Shown one piece after another: positions 55,281 through 64,000 of a stretch of DNA of 64,000 nucleotides. Numbering within the stretch: the stretch's first letter is position 1; the number at the start of each line of letters is the position of its first letter. Made by a program: the position numbers and the translations under genes. The notes beneath the pieces were generated by a model. That model made no database searches, had not been told where the DNA came from, and saw only the letters and a program-made list of their open reading frames with translations. Source of the DNA: Qipengyuania aestuarii (GTDB taxonomy: Bacteria; Pseudomonadota; Alphaproteobacteria; Sphingomonadales; Sphingomonadaceae); contig NZ_JAIGNP010000002.1 of the NCBI RefSeq assembly GCF_019711535.1, positions 558,001 through 622,000 of the forward strand, in the 5' to 3' direction.

Positions 55281-55324
55281 TCCCGCAAAATCCCGTAATT
55301 TTCCCTTCCATCCCCGCCGGTCCC
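55281..55324 (-). promoter_or_regulatory. Phased MraZ-type box cluster (TCCC)
   Basis: TCCC occurs at 55281, 55291, 55302, 55311 and 55321, that is five copies at 9-11-base intervals, on one face of the helix. Read on the minus strand these are GGGAN boxes like those of the upstream cluster. Being about 150-190 bases before the mraZ start, they are well placed to overlap the promoter and mediate autoregulation by MraZ. Confidence 0.55.
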
Positions 55325-55468
55325 GATATAAACCCACCACACATCGGACATGCCATTGTCTTTGCGTGCGACGCCGAGAGGTTTCGGACGCCGTGAAAGC
55401 GCGTGCTTTTGCGGACAGGAGAGGTGTGTTGATGGGGAGGACGCTAACGCAAGCTGGGGAATGGGGAA

Positions 55469-55954
55469 GTGCAATTTGGAGGGTACAGCGGACAAGCCTA
55501 TTCGCCTGCGGGCGATAAGGGCCGCTTCGTGCTCCCTCCGCTTTTCCGCAAAGCTGTGAAGGAAAGCTCCGATGGTCGGGTTCTGTGCTTGATGAAGCAC
55601 CCCACTTGGAACTGCCTCGTTGGTTTCGGGCTCAGCCGCAAGGAAGAACTGGACGCGCAGCTCGATCGCGAAGAAGAAATCGCTGTCCGCGTCGGCAAGG
55701 ACTTCGATCGCGATACGCGCGCCAGTCAGCTGTTTGGCTTCATTGAAATGCCATTCGACGACAGTGGCCGGTTCGTGATGCCTGATCATCTCCGCTCGCT
55801 CGGCCAGATCGAAGACGGGCTTTATTTCCAGGGTGGTGGGCGCTTTTTCACTCTCTGGAACCCGGAAGAGCTCGCCAAGATGGGTGATGATTGGGCAAGC
55901 GCGAAGGCGGCCTGCGAGAGCTTGCTCGCCGATGCCAAGGCTAAGGGCAAATGA
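55469..55954 (+). CDS. mraZ: Transcriptional regulator MraZ
   Basis: First gene of the division/cell-wall cluster, 161 residues. Two AbrB/SpoVT-like swapped-hairpin domains are visible: [16 protein letters not shown] and [16 protein letters not shown], each with the DxxGR motif that binds DNA in the MraZ ring. The start is GTG at 55469, from the family-like [12 protein letters not shown]; no ATG is available. MraZ represses its own operon in E. coli. The stop overlaps the rsmH ATG (ATGA). Confidence 0.93.
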   Translation: MQFGGYSGQAYSPAGDKGRFVLPPLFRKAVKESSDGRVLCLMKHPTWNCLVGFGLSRKEELDAQLDREEEIAVRVGKDFDRDTRASQLFGFIEMPFDDSGRFVMPDHLRSLGQIEDGLYFQGGGRFFTLWNPEELAKMGDDWASAKAACESLLADAKAKGK

Positions 55955-56889
55955 GCGCTGCGCCTCATATTCCGGTCCTCCTCGATGAGGTTGTCGAAGC
56001 GCTCGACCCGCAGCCGGGCGACGTGCTGATCGATGCAACCTTCGGTGCGGGAGGGTACACGCGTGCCCTTCTCGAGCGCGGGGCTACGGTGCATGCCTTC
56101 GACCGTGATCCCGACGCAATTTCGGCTGGTCGCGACTGGTCGGAAGCAGAGGGTAACTCTGCGCGCCTCGTCCTTCATCCCCACCGCTTTTCCGAAATGC
56201 TGGATGTCATGCGTGCTGCCGGCGTCGAGAGCGTCGACGGTGTAGTGATGGATATCGGCGTTTCCTCAATGCAGCTCGATCAGGCGCATCGCGGTTTTGC
56301 ATTTTCCGCCGACGGCCCGCTCGACATGCGCATGAGCCAGGAAGGCGAGAGTGCGGCGGACTTCCTCAACAACGCGGACGAAAGCCTGATCGCCGACGTC
56401 ATCTACCAATATGGCGAAGAGCGTCAGTCGCGCAGGGTTGCGCGCGCGATCGTCGCTGCGCGCCCTCTGGAAACCACTGGCGAGCTGGCGGCCGTGGTGC
56501 GCAAGGCGCTGGGGCACAAGCCGCACGACAAGAAGGACCCGGCAACCCGGACCTTCCAGGCTATCCGAATTTACATCAATGGCGAGCTCGACGAACTGAC
56601 GCAGGGTCTGTCGGCCGCCGAACAGTTGTTGTGCGATGGTGGCCGCCTCGCGGTGGTCAGCTTCCACAGCCTCGAAGACCGGATCGTCAAGCGCTTCCTG
56701 CGCGAGGCATCCTCACCCCCGAGAGCCTCGCGTCACGTCCCCATGGCGGTGCAAGTCGATCCGGTCTTCTCCCCCATCTCGAAAGCGATCAAGCCGACCG
56801 AGGCTGAGATCGACCGCAATCCGCGTGCGCGCTCATCGGTGCTGCGCCACGCGGTCCGCACATCCACTCCGGCAAGGGAGGCCGCATAA
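55951..56889 (+). CDS. rsmH: 16S rRNA (cytosine1402-N4)-methyltransferase
   Basis: MraW/RsmH methyltransferase, 312 residues, modifying C1402 in the P-site of 16S rRNA. N-terminal [13 protein letters not shown], the SAM loop [31 protein letters not shown] and [17 protein letters not shown] are family signatures. Starts in ATGA overlap with mraZ and its stop shares one base with the ftsL-like gene. Confidence 0.97.
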   Translation: MSAAPHIPVLLDEVVEALDPQPGDVLIDATFGAGGYTRALLERGATVHAFDRDPDAISAGRDWSEAEGNSARLVLHPHRFSEMLDVMRAAGVESVDGVVMDIGVSSMQLDQAHRGFAFSADGPLDMRMSQEGESAADFLNNADESLIADVIYQYGEERQSRRVARAIVAARPLETTGELAAVVRKALGHKPHDKKDPATRTFQAIRIYINGELDELTQGLSAAEQLLCDGGRLAVVSFHSLEDRIVKRFLREASSPPRASRHVPMAVQVDPVFSPISKAIKPTEAEIDRNPRARSSVLRHAVRTSTPAREAA

Positions 56890-57413
56890 TGGCCCACACT
56901 TCGCGCATTCGCCAGATCGGCTGGTTGCTGATTCTCAGCATGTGCGGCGCGCTGTTTCTCGCCCTGACCTTCAAGGTCAACGCGGTGAAAAGCGACGTGC
57001 GCCTGCTTGAGCGCCAAATCATCGCTTCGGAACGGTCCAAGCTAATGCTGGAAACCGAATTCCAGACCCGTGCGAGCCAGATGCAGCTTGCTGCATGGAA
57101 CCAGGTCGAATTTGGATATTCCGCGCCACGTGCGGATCAGTATGTCGAGCACGAGCGCCAGCTGGCGGTGCTGGGTACACCCCGCGGCCTGGACGCGCCG
57201 CAACCGATCCGCGTGGCCAAGGCCGATACTACTCCATCGGAAGACGAAGGGCTCTTTGAAGAGTGGCTGGGAGACGACGAGCAGGGGGCCGAAACCATTG
57301 CCTTGGCCGCGGCTCACGTTGACGAACCTGCCCAGCGCTTCGCTAACAGTCTTGCTCAGCGGCTATCCCGGCCGGCAGCCGCCTCGGTCGCGATGGCGGA
57401 GGTAGGTCGGTGA
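56889..57413 (+). CDS. ftsL: Cell-division protein FtsL-like
   Basis: Small divisome protein of 174 residues. One N-terminal membrane helix (IGWLLILSMCGALFLALTFKV) is followed by a coiled coil (VKSDVRLLERQIIASERSKLMLETEF) and a longer disordered C-terminus than E. coli FtsL. Sequence conservation of FtsL is low; position between rsmH and ftsI is the strongest evidence. It bridges FtsQB to FtsWI at the septum. Confidence 0.85.
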   Translation: MAHTSRIRQIGWLLILSMCGALFLALTFKVNAVKSDVRLLERQIIASERSKLMLETEFQTRASQMQLAAWNQVEFGYSAPRADQYVEHERQLAVLGTPRGLDAPQPIRVAKADTTPSEDEGLFEEWLGDDEQGAETIALAAAHVDEPAQRFANSLAQRLSRPAAASVAMAEVGR

Positions 57414-59158
57414 ACGCATTTTCCGCTCTCCACGGTGGACCGGGAGCGGTTAGCATGGCGATGGCGAGCGGGCGGGTGCAACTCGTCAGCATCCGCCAGA
57501 AATCGCTCGATCTTGCACGCTGGCGCGTGCTCTGGATTGCTGCGATCTTTGCACTTCTGGCCGCCGTGGCCGTCAGCCGGATCGTTTATCTTGGGGCCGG
57601 CGGCGAAGAAGCCCGCGCCACTTCGCTCGAAGCTGCTCTGCTGCCTGACCGCGGGGAAATCGTGGACCGGAACGGCGTGCCGATGGCCCGTGCCTTCCCG
57701 GCTTACGCGTTATGGTTCAATCCCGATGCCTTGGGCGAAGATGAAGAGCCGCTGGTTGCGGACCCCGCTGAGGTTGCAGCCAAGTTGAAAGCGATCTTCC
57801 CGGACATGGACGAGAAGGCGCTCGCGGCGCATCTCGCCAGCGGCAAAGGCGGTTACCTGAGGCGCCGCCTTCTCCCTGAAGAGGCCAACCAGGTACAGGA
57901 TATCGGCGAGCTCGCGCTCGAGATGCCGATGGAAGAAGATCGTCATTATCCTCAAGGCCAGATGGCGGCGCATGTCTTGGGTTACGTCGCTGCCGACGGC
58001 ACTGGCCGCGTGGGCATGGAGCAGGTGTTCAACGATCACCTGACCAATCCGGCAACCCGGGGGACGCCCATCGCGCTGTCCATCGATGTCCGCGTTCAGG
58101 GCGCGCTCGAGGATGAGCTGCGTCGCGGAATGAAGCTGACGCAGGCCCAGGGAGGCGCTGGCATTGTACTGGATGTCGATACCGGAGAAGTCATGGCGCT
58201 TGCATCGCTGCCGGAATTCGATCCGAACAAGATCGACGCCGAAGGGCAGAAGCTCATGTTCAACCGCGTGACCAACCAGGTCTATGAACTCGGTTCGACA
58301 TTCAAGCCGCTGACCGTAGCCGCTGCGATCGATTCCGGCACCATCCGCGATCTCGGCAAACGCTTCGATGCCTCTCCTGTGAAAGTGGGGCGCTTCACGA
58401 TCCGCGATAGTCACGCCATGGGGCCGACGCTCAACTCGGTCGAAACGCTCATCCATTCTTCGAACACCACAAGCGCACGCATTGCTGATGAAATGGGGCC
58501 GGAACGGCTCCGTCAGTATATGATCGATCTGGGTATGAACGATCGTCCGCAGATCGAACTTCCGGCCAAGGGTTTCCCCTTGTGGCCGGGAGACAATTGG
58601 GCGCGCCTTACGAACATGACAGTCGGTTTCGGCCATGGTATTGCAGTGACCCCTCTGCACCTTGCCAGTGCATACGCCGCGATGGTGAATGGCGGCGTCT
58701 ACCGCCCGGCCACCTTGAAGAAACTCGGTCCGGGCCAGGCACCCAAGGGGCGCCGGGTGTTCAAGGCATCCACTTCCAGCCGCATGCGGCAGATGATGCG
58801 CGCCATTGCAGTGTACGGCACAGGCCGTAATGCCGATGCCCCCGGCTATCGCGTCGGCGGCAAGACCGGTTCCGCCGAAAAGCCTGGCGGTAAGGGCGGC
58901 TATCGCCGCACGGCGCTGGTTTCTACTTTTGCCGCAGCATTTCCCATGGACCGGCCGCGCTATGTCGTCATCGCCATGCTGGACGAACCGAAGGGAACCC
59001 TTGCCAGTTCCTATCAGCGTACCGCAGCTTGGAATGCGGCCCCAATCGTCGGTCGGCTCGTGCCGCGCATCGGTCCGCTGATCGGCGTGCGTCCCGACGA
59101 CAAGCGCGATATCGATATTTCCGCCATCACCCCCCTCATTCCCGAGGCGCAGAAATGA
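57410..59158 (+). CDS. ftsI: Septal peptidoglycan transpeptidase FtsI (PBP3)
   Basis: Monofunctional class B penicillin-binding protein, 582 residues, cross-linking septal peptidoglycan. Membrane helix about 38-60, then the dimerisation domain (DRGEIVDRNGVPMA). Active-site motifs are Ser296-x-x-Lys299 (GSTFKP), Ser350-Ser-Asn352 and Lys485-Thr-Gly487 (GGKTGSAEKPGG). Starts with GTG overlapping the ftsL TGA; the stop overlaps murE (ATGA). Confidence 0.97.
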   Translation: MNAFSALHGGPGAVSMAMASGRVQLVSIRQKSLDLARWRVLWIAAIFALLAAVAVSRIVYLGAGGEEARATSLEAALLPDRGEIVDRNGVPMARAFPAYALWFNPDALGEDEEPLVADPAEVAAKLKAIFPDMDEKALAAHLASGKGGYLRRRLLPEEANQVQDIGELALEMPMEEDRHYPQGQMAAHVLGYVAADGTGRVGMEQVFNDHLTNPATRGTPIALSIDVRVQGALEDELRRGMKLTQAQGGAGIVLDVDTGEVMALASLPEFDPNKIDAEGQKLMFNRVTNQVYELGSTFKPLTVAAAIDSGTIRDLGKRFDASPVKVGRFTIRDSHAMGPTLNSVETLIHSSNTTSARIADEMGPERLRQYMIDLGMNDRPQIELPAKGFPLWPGDNWARLTNMTVGFGHGIAVTPLHLASAYAAMVNGGVYRPATLKKLGPGQAPKGRRVFKASTSSRMRQMMRAIAVYGTGRNADAPGYRVGGKTGSAEKPGGKGGYRRTALVSTFAAAFPMDRPRYVVIAMLDEPKGTLASSYQRTAAWNAAPIVGRLVPRIGPLIGVRPDDKRDIDISAITPLIPEAQK

Positions 59159-60636
59159 AATTAGCCAAGATCTGCACCGGCGCCGGTTTAACTTGCCCGG
59201 AAGCCGCAGACATATCAGTCACCGGCTTCGCGATCGACAATCGCAAGGTCGCGCCGGGCACGGTGTTCGGTGCCTTCCAGGGTGCCCAGGTCAATGGTGA
59301 AGATTTCATTCCGGCTGCGGTAGAAGCGGGGGCGGTTGCTGTCGTGGCGCGGCCGGAAGCCGACGTCGTCGGCGCCTTGCACATCGCCGCGGCGACACCC
59401 CGGAAATGCTTTGCGGAAATGGCCGCGCAGTTCTTCACTCCCGTTCCCGAGCACATCGTCGCGGTTACCGGGACGAATGGAAAAACCAGCTGCGTTGAGA
59501 TGACCCGCCAGATATGGCGCATGGCAGGAGAACGTGCGGCCAGCATCGGCACATTGGGTGTAACTACACCTGATGGAAGTATTTCGACCGGGCTGACAAC
59601 GCCCGACATCGTGACCTTCCTTTCGAACATGAGCGGGTTGGCGCGCGAAGGTATGACGCACGTCGCTTATGAAGCGTCGAGCCACGGCCTGTCCCAATAT
59701 CGCAACGAGGGTATCCCCGTCGCAGCGGCGGCTTTTACCAACTTCAGCCGCGACCATCTCGATTACCATGCCGACATGGAAGATTACTTCGCTGCCAAAA
59801 TGCGGCTGTTCGACGAAGTTGTTTCTGATGGCGCGACGGCTGTCGTGTGGCTGGGCGCGGACAATAGCGACTGGAACAGGCGCGTTGTAAAGCACGCCGA
59901 GAAGCGCGGTCTCAAGATCATGACCGTTGGAGAAGAGGGCGAGGACATCCGCCTTATTGGCCGCGAACCTACGCAGCTCGGTCAATCGCTTACCGTCGAG
60001 CATGATGGAACCGAGCGCACTATCAATCTGCCCCTGATCGGTGCTTATCAGGTGTCCAACGCGCTGACTTCGGCCGGGCTTGCCTTGGCAACCGGCATCG
60101 AAGCGAACCGGGTTTGGGACGGCGTTGCCCGCCTGCAACCTGTACGCGGTCGCCTCGAACGCGCCGTGATCGCGCCAAGCGGTGCTCCCGTCTATATAGA
60201 TTACGCCCACACGCCCGACGCACTGGAAGCCGCCATTGCGGCACTGCGTCCACACGTGACAGGCCGCCTAATCACCGTTTTCGGTGCTGGCGGAGACCGC
60301 GATCACGGGAAGCGCGCTCCGATGGGACAGGCTGCTGCGAAGTCCAGCGACCTCGTAATCGTCACCGATGACAATCCCCGGGGTGAAGATCCTGCGGAAA
60401 TCCGTCGTCAGGTGCTTGAAGGTGCTGGTGATGCGCGCGAAGTGGCGGGGCGCCGCGAAGCCATTCACGAAGCCATTGCTGCCGCCAGAGCGGACGATAT
60501 CGTCCTAATTGCTGGCAAAGGGCACGAAACGGGTCAGATCATCGGATCGGGAGAAAGCATGCAAGTCCATCCTTTTGATGACGTCGAAGTCGCTCGCGAA
60601 TGTGCTGCCCAGATCGCCGCTGGCGGTGCGGCATGA
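59155..60636 (+). CDS. murE: UDP-MurNAc-tripeptide synthetase (meso-DAP adding)
   Basis: Mur ligase of 493 residues adding the third stem residue. The ATP loop is TGTNGKTS at 105-112. The specificity motif is DNPR at 406-409 (VTDDNPRGEDPAEI), which indicates meso-diaminopimelate rather than lysine. HTPDALE and KGHETGQ are also typical. The ATG at 59155 overlaps the ftsI stop; the frame stays open upstream within ftsI. Confidence 0.97.
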   Translation: MKLAKICTGAGLTCPEAADISVTGFAIDNRKVAPGTVFGAFQGAQVNGEDFIPAAVEAGAVAVVARPEADVVGALHIAAATPRKCFAEMAAQFFTPVPEHIVAVTGTNGKTSCVEMTRQIWRMAGERAASIGTLGVTTPDGSISTGLTTPDIVTFLSNMSGLAREGMTHVAYEASSHGLSQYRNEGIPVAAAAFTNFSRDHLDYHADMEDYFAAKMRLFDEVVSDGATAVVWLGADNSDWNRRVVKHAEKRGLKIMTVGEEGEDIRLIGREPTQLGQSLTVEHDGTERTINLPLIGAYQVSNALTSAGLALATGIEANRVWDGVARLQPVRGRLERAVIAPSGAPVYIDYAHTPDALEAAIAALRPHVTGRLITVFGAGGDRDHGKRAPMGQAAAKSSDLVIVTDDNPRGEDPAEIRRQVLEGAGDAREVAGRREAIHEAIAAARADDIVLIAGKGHETGQIIGSGESMQVHPFDDVEVARECAAQIAAGGAA

Positions 60637-62090
60637 GCGCTGCGATCTTGCGCCATCCTGCCTACGTCGAATGGCCGTCCGATCCGCGCGATCGTCTCCC
60701 GCTCACCTTGTGGGGCAGCGAGGCCATCGCAAAGGCAGTAGGCGGAAAAGCTAGCTGCAAATTTCAGGTCGCCGGTGTCGAAATGGACAGCCGCGATGTC
60801 GTCAACGGGGATCTCTTTGTCGCTCTCAAGGGCGAAGAGATGGACGGTCACCGGTTTCTCCAAAAGGCTTTCGAGAACGGGGCTGCGGCGGCAATTGTGG
60901 ATCGTCCAGTCGATTATCCGCATGTCCTTGTCGACGATACGACTGAAGCGCTCAAGGCACTCGCGGCGGCGGCGAGAGGACGGACCAGCGCGAGAATCAT
61001 CGGCGTTACCGGCTCGGTGGGCAAGACCGGGGTCAAGGAAGCGATTTTCGCCAGCCTCGAGCGGGCGAGCCGCGGTGCAGCACACCGTTCGACCCGTAGC
61101 TATAACAACCACGTGGGTGTTCCGCTCAGCCTTGCCAGAATGCCGGCGCGAAGCCGCTTCGGCATCTTTGAGATGGGCATGAACCACGCCGGAGAGATCG
61201 AAGGACTTTCTAGGCAGGTTCGCCCGCACATCGCCGTGATTACCACGATCGCACCGGCCCATATCGAAAATCTGGGCTCGATGGAGGCTATAGCAGAAGC
61301 GAAAGCCGAAATATTTCTCGGCCTGGAGCGGGGCGGCGTCGCCGTAATCCCCGCGGATAGCGAACATTACGAACGGCTGCGGCTTGCAGCGATGGCTATG
61401 GATGCCAGAGTCATCAGTTTCGGCCGGGCGCCCCATGCCGATATCCGTTTGCTAGATGCGATACCTAGCGCCAACGGGGGCAGCCTGGTGACATGCGAGT
61501 TCGATAGCGGGCGTCTGTGCTACACCGTAGCCGAACCCGGCGACCATTGGGTGATCAATTCGCTCGCAGTCATGGCGACAGTTCGTGCGGCAGGTGGGGA
61601 CATGGCAGCGGCCGGTCTCGCTTTGGCCGAGATGGGCGGACTGAAGGGAAGGGGCGCGCGCCACGGAATTTCTGTTCCCGGAGGCACGGCCCTGATGATC
61701 GACGAAAGCTACAACGCCAATCCGGCCAGCATGCGCGCTACGCTCGCGCAACTGGGCCAGACCCCGTCGAGCCGCCGCATCGCCGTCTTGGGCTCCATGA
61801 AAGAGCTGGGCGATTTCGCAGACAAATTCCACAGCGCACTTTCCGAACCGCTCATCGCAGCCGATGTGGACTATGCGATATTCGTCGGTGAAGAGATGCG
61901 CGCTCTTGCCCGGGAACTGGGGAAACCTGCCTTCAACTCGCTTGGCAAGCCGCTCGAGTGGGAGCATTGCAATACCGCCGGGGAGGCTATCGGGCTGCTG
62001 GAGCAATTCGGCATCATCGCAGGGGACGCCGTGCTGGTGAAAGGTTCGAATTCAGTCGGCCTCGGAAAGCTGGTCGACCATTTTACCTAG
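60633..62090 (+). CDS. murF: UDP-MurNAc-tripeptide--D-Ala-D-Ala ligase
   Basis: Completes the UDP-MurNAc-pentapeptide. The 485-residue protein has ATP loop GVTGSVGKT (124-132), [23 protein letters not shown] and [16 protein letters not shown], all MurF signatures. Overlaps murE by ATGA. It ends 16 bases before mraY, the only non-overlapping junction in this run after mraZ. Confidence 0.97.
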   Translation: MSAAILRHPAYVEWPSDPRDRLPLTLWGSEAIAKAVGGKASCKFQVAGVEMDSRDVVNGDLFVALKGEEMDGHRFLQKAFENGAAAAIVDRPVDYPHVLVDDTTEALKALAAAARGRTSARIIGVTGSVGKTGVKEAIFASLERASRGAAHRSTRSYNNHVGVPLSLARMPARSRFGIFEMGMNHAGEIEGLSRQVRPHIAVITTIAPAHIENLGSMEAIAEAKAEIFLGLERGGVAVIPADSEHYERLRLAAMAMDARVISFGRAPHADIRLLDAIPSANGGSLVTCEFDSGRLCYTVAEPGDHWVINSLAVMATVRAAGGDMAAAGLALAEMGGLKGRGARHGISVPGGTALMIDESYNANPASMRATLAQLGQTPSSRRIAVLGSMKELGDFADKFHSALSEPLIAADVDYAIFVGEEMRALARELGKPAFNSLGKPLEWEHCNTAGEAIGLLEQFGIIAGDAVLVKGSNSVGLGKLVDHFT

Positions 62091-62106
62091 GAAGCGCCGC
62101 GCGCCG

Positions 62107-63177
62107 ATGCTCTATCTTCTCGCCGAATATTTCAATTTCGAAGGTCTATTCAACCTTGTGCGCTACCAGACCGCACGCGCGGGGGCGACATTGCTTACAG
62201 CCTTGCTGATCGGGCTGCTTATCGGGCCGCGTTTTATCGACATGCTGCGCGTGCGGCAGGGCAAGGGGCAGCCGATCCGTGAAGACGGGCCCCAGACCCA
62301 TCTCGCCAAGGTAGGCACGCCGACCATGGGCGGGTTGATGATCCTTGCCAGCCTCACCCTGTCGATGTTGCTTTGGATGGATCTCAGCAATCCTTTCGTC
62401 TGGGCGTGCATGGCGGTGACCGGTGGTTTTGGCCTGATCGGTTTCCTTGACGATTACGACAAGGTTTCCAAGTCCAGCCACAAGGGCGTTTCGGGGAGGC
62501 TGCGCCTGCTATTCGAATTCGCTGTGGCCGGGATCGCCAGTTGGATCATCGTCAGCCAGATCAATACCTTCGTCTATGTCCCCTTCGTAAATGATTTCGG
62601 CATCGAGCTTGGACCGCTTTATTACGTTTTCGCAGCCTTCGTGATCGTAGGCGCTGGAAACGCAGTGAACCTCACCGATGGTCTGGACGGCCTGGCCACG
62701 ATGCCGGTGATTATCGCAGCAGGCACTTTTGCGGTCATCGCCTATCTCGTGGGCCGCGTGGACTATTCGGAGTATCTCGGTATTCCTTACGTGGAAGGCG
62801 CGGGGGAGCTGGCAATCTTCTGCGCCGCGATCATGGGGGCGGGGCTTGCCTTCCTGTGGTTCAACGCGCCTCCGGCTGCCGTTTTCATGGGTGACACTGG
62901 CAGTCTGGCCCTCGGCGGCGCATTGGGCGCGATTGCAGTGGCGACGCATCATGAGGTTGTCCTGGCGATTGTCGGCGGTCTGTTCGTTTTCGAGGCACTC
63001 TCGGTCATCATCCAGGTGTTCTGGTTCAAACGCACTGGGCGCCGGGTCTTCCGCATGGCTCCCATCCACCACCATTTCGAGCAACTCGGCTGGTCCGAGA
63101 GCAAGGTCGTGATCCGCTTCTGGATCGTAGCCATAGTGCTCGCACTTCTGGGGCTGGCGACGCTCAAACTCAGATGA
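62107..63177 (+). CDS. mraY: Phospho-MurNAc-pentapeptide transferase
   Basis: Inner-membrane enzyme making lipid I from UDP-MurNAc-pentapeptide and undecaprenyl phosphate, 356 residues and about ten membrane helices. Signatures are TMGGLMI near residue 77, FLDDYDKV with the aspartate pair, [22 protein letters not shown], and the HHHFE motif. The C-terminus overlaps murD by ATGA. Confidence 0.97.
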   Translation: MLYLLAEYFNFEGLFNLVRYQTARAGATLLTALLIGLLIGPRFIDMLRVRQGKGQPIREDGPQTHLAKVGTPTMGGLMILASLTLSMLLWMDLSNPFVWACMAVTGGFGLIGFLDDYDKVSKSSHKGVSGRLRLLFEFAVAGIASWIIVSQINTFVYVPFVNDFGIELGPLYYVFAAFVIVGAGNAVNLTDGLDGLATMPVIIAAGTFAVIAYLVGRVDYSEYLGIPYVEGAGELAIFCAAIMGAGLAFLWFNAPPAAVFMGDTGSLALGGALGAIAVATHHEVVLAIVGGLFVFEALSVIIQVFWFKRTGRRVFRMAPIHHHFEQLGWSESKVVIRFWIVAIVLALLGLATLKLR

Positions 63178-64000
63178 TCACCTCTCCCGCCTGGAAGGAC
63201 AAGAAATACGCGGTGCTCGGCCTCGCGCGGTCCGGCCGGGCGACGGTCGAGGCGCTGCTCGCGGCAGGAGCGGACGTGCTCGTGTGGGATGACCGCGAGG
63301 AAGCGCGCGAGCCCTATGCCGGTCGCTGTGCCATAGGCGATCCGCTGGAGGCTGACCTTACGGGCTATGCAGGTGTGGTGGTTAGCCCCGGCGTGCCGCT
63401 CAACACACATCCGATCAAGCCGTATGCCGACAGCTTTGGCATACCTGTAATCGGCGACATCGAACTCTTTGTACAGGCACGGGCGGATTTGCCGCCGCAT
63501 AAGGTCGTCGGCATTACCGGCACCAATGGCAAATCGACCACCACCGCGCTGGTCCATCATATCCTCAAAACCGCAGGCTTACCGACGACGATGGGCGGCA
63601 ACATCGGCCTGCCGATCCTCGAACAGGAGCCTCTGCCCAAAGGCGGGGTCTATGTTCTTGAGCTTTCGAGCTATCAGCTCGACCTAACCTATTCGCTCGA
63701 TTGCGATGTGGCGGTGCTGCTAAACGTCACGGCGGATCATCTGGATCGGTACGATGGTGATTTCGAGAAGTATCGGGCGTCAAAGCTGCGATTATTCGAG
63801 ATGCAGTCGCATGAACATGTCGGAATAATCGCTGCTAGCGACATTACTTTGCGAGAGATCAGGCTTGCGATGGCTGATGGTCCGGGTCAGTGGTCGCAAC
63901 CGACACCTGAAACAAACTTAAGTGAATTCGCGCACAGTGACTGGCCTTCGCTTCAAGGCCCGCACAATGCGCAAAACGCGATGGCCGCTGACACTGTTGC
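63174..64000 (+). CDS. murD: UDP-MurNAc-L-alanine--D-glutamate ligase, 3' end outside window
   Basis: Adds D-glutamate to UDP-MurNAc-Ala. The first 275 codons are present; the rest lies past base 64000. [16 protein letters not shown] is the N-terminal UDP-binding fold, [15 protein letters not shown] the ATP loop, GGNIGLPIL and LELSSYQLD follow, and [12 protein letters not shown] is the characteristic metal/phosphate segment. The ATG overlaps the mraY TGA. The downstream order in this cluster is normally ftsW-murG-murC. Confidence 0.96.
   Translation, partial: MITSPAWKDKKYAVLGLARSGRATVEALLAAGADVLVWDDREEAREPYAGRCAIGDPLEADLTGYAGVVVSPGVPLNTHPIKPYADSFGIPVIGDIELFVQARADLPPHKVVGITGTNGKSTTTALVHHILKTAGLPTTMGGNIGLPILEQEPLPKGGVYVLELSSYQLDLTYSLDCDVAVLLNVTADHLDRYDGDFEKYRASKLRLFEMQSHEHVGIIAASDITLREIRLAMADGPGQWSQPTPETNLSEFAHSDWPSLQGPHNAQNAMAADTV

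Larger units (their letters stand above)
55102..55468. other. Intergenic region upstream of the dcw cluster
   Basis: This 367-base gap before mraZ has no convincing gene. It contains two sets of GGGA/TCCC boxes listed separately, an inverted repeat TTTTCAA-TTAC-TTGAAAA at 55259-55276, and three TGGGGA copies close to the mraZ start (55433, 55455, 55462). It is the obvious location of the main cell-division promoter and its regulation. Confidence 0.7.

Overview
The window reads as a chromosomal segment of a high-GC alphaproteobacterium of the Sphingomonadales, most likely an Erythrobacteraceae member (Erythrobacter/Altererythrobacter-like). The inference rests on gene content and order: ispH-thrB-rnhA, argS-SPOR-nagZ-scpA-scpB-tatABC, tamA-tamB, glnB-glnA, a mraZ-led dcw cluster, a Bpt-type aminoacyl transferase and a large CarO/FecA-like TonB-dependent receptor. 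No rRNA, tRNA, CRISPR, integrase or transposase gene was seen, and almost all genes are housekeeping.

Layout. 1-2365 (-): 5' part of a TonB-dependent receptor, followed by an AT-rich 387-base divergent spacer. 2753-8630: an acyl-CoA/aldehyde catabolic block (thiolase and HSD10-like dehydrogenase on +; aldehyde dehydrogenase and NAD(P)-binding reductase on -; enoyl-CoA hydratase and a MarR regulator on +). 8677-16106 (-): a Tad/Flp pilus operon cpaA-cpaB-cpaC-cpaD-cpaE-tadB-tadC which, in this window, has neither the CpaF/TadA motor ATPase nor a Flp pilin. 16199-18270 (+): alpha/beta hydrolase and FAD oxidoreductase. 18267-20688 (-): ispH-thrB-rnhA. 20782-28045 (+): lipoprotein, argS, SPOR protein, nagZ, scpA, scpB, tatA, tatB, tatC. 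28030-29679 (-): exported amidohydrolase. 29789-38359 (+): threonine ammonia-lyase, bpt, tamA, tamB. 38370-40740 (-): fasciclin lipoprotein, an Asn-Gly-repeat exported protein and a GH24 lysozyme. 40888-41744 (+): a small XRE regulator and membrane protein preceded by a triple palindromic operator. 41825-47649 (-): PilZ protein, glnA, glnB, argC, an SH3-like protein and an M17 aminopeptidase. 47694-49389 (+): DUF3298 lipoprotein and map. 49414-50642 (-): ccmB, ccmA. 50698 to 55101: pterin dehydratase, SDR, AlkA-like glycosylase, ferredoxin, cysteine synthase and two small envelope proteins. 55469 to the end (+): the division/cell-wall cluster mraZ-rsmH-ftsL-ftsI-murE-murF-mraY-murD, truncated in murD.

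How the parts work together. Most of the window serves the cell envelope: lipid II precursor synthesis and septal transpeptidation (dcw), muropeptide recycling (nagZ), outer-membrane protein assembly (tamAB), Tat export, a pilus apparatus and several lipoproteins. Nitrogen assimilation (glnB-glnA) and amino-acid synthesis (argC, thrB, ilvA, cysteine synthase) form a second theme. The 2.7-8.6 kb block looks like a locally regulated acyl-CoA degradation module.

The least ordinary signals are non-coding: 10-bp-phased GGGA/TCCC boxes upstream of mraZ, three palindromes at exactly 17-bp spacing upstream of the small XRE gene, and a 34-nt dispersed repeat present once in a 5' leader and once in frame inside the lysozyme gene. 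The missing tad motor ATPase and a probable ATT start codon on the hydrolase gene also deserve checking. I did not find a convincing new multi-gene system; the XRE/membrane-protein pair with its operator array is the nearest candidate.
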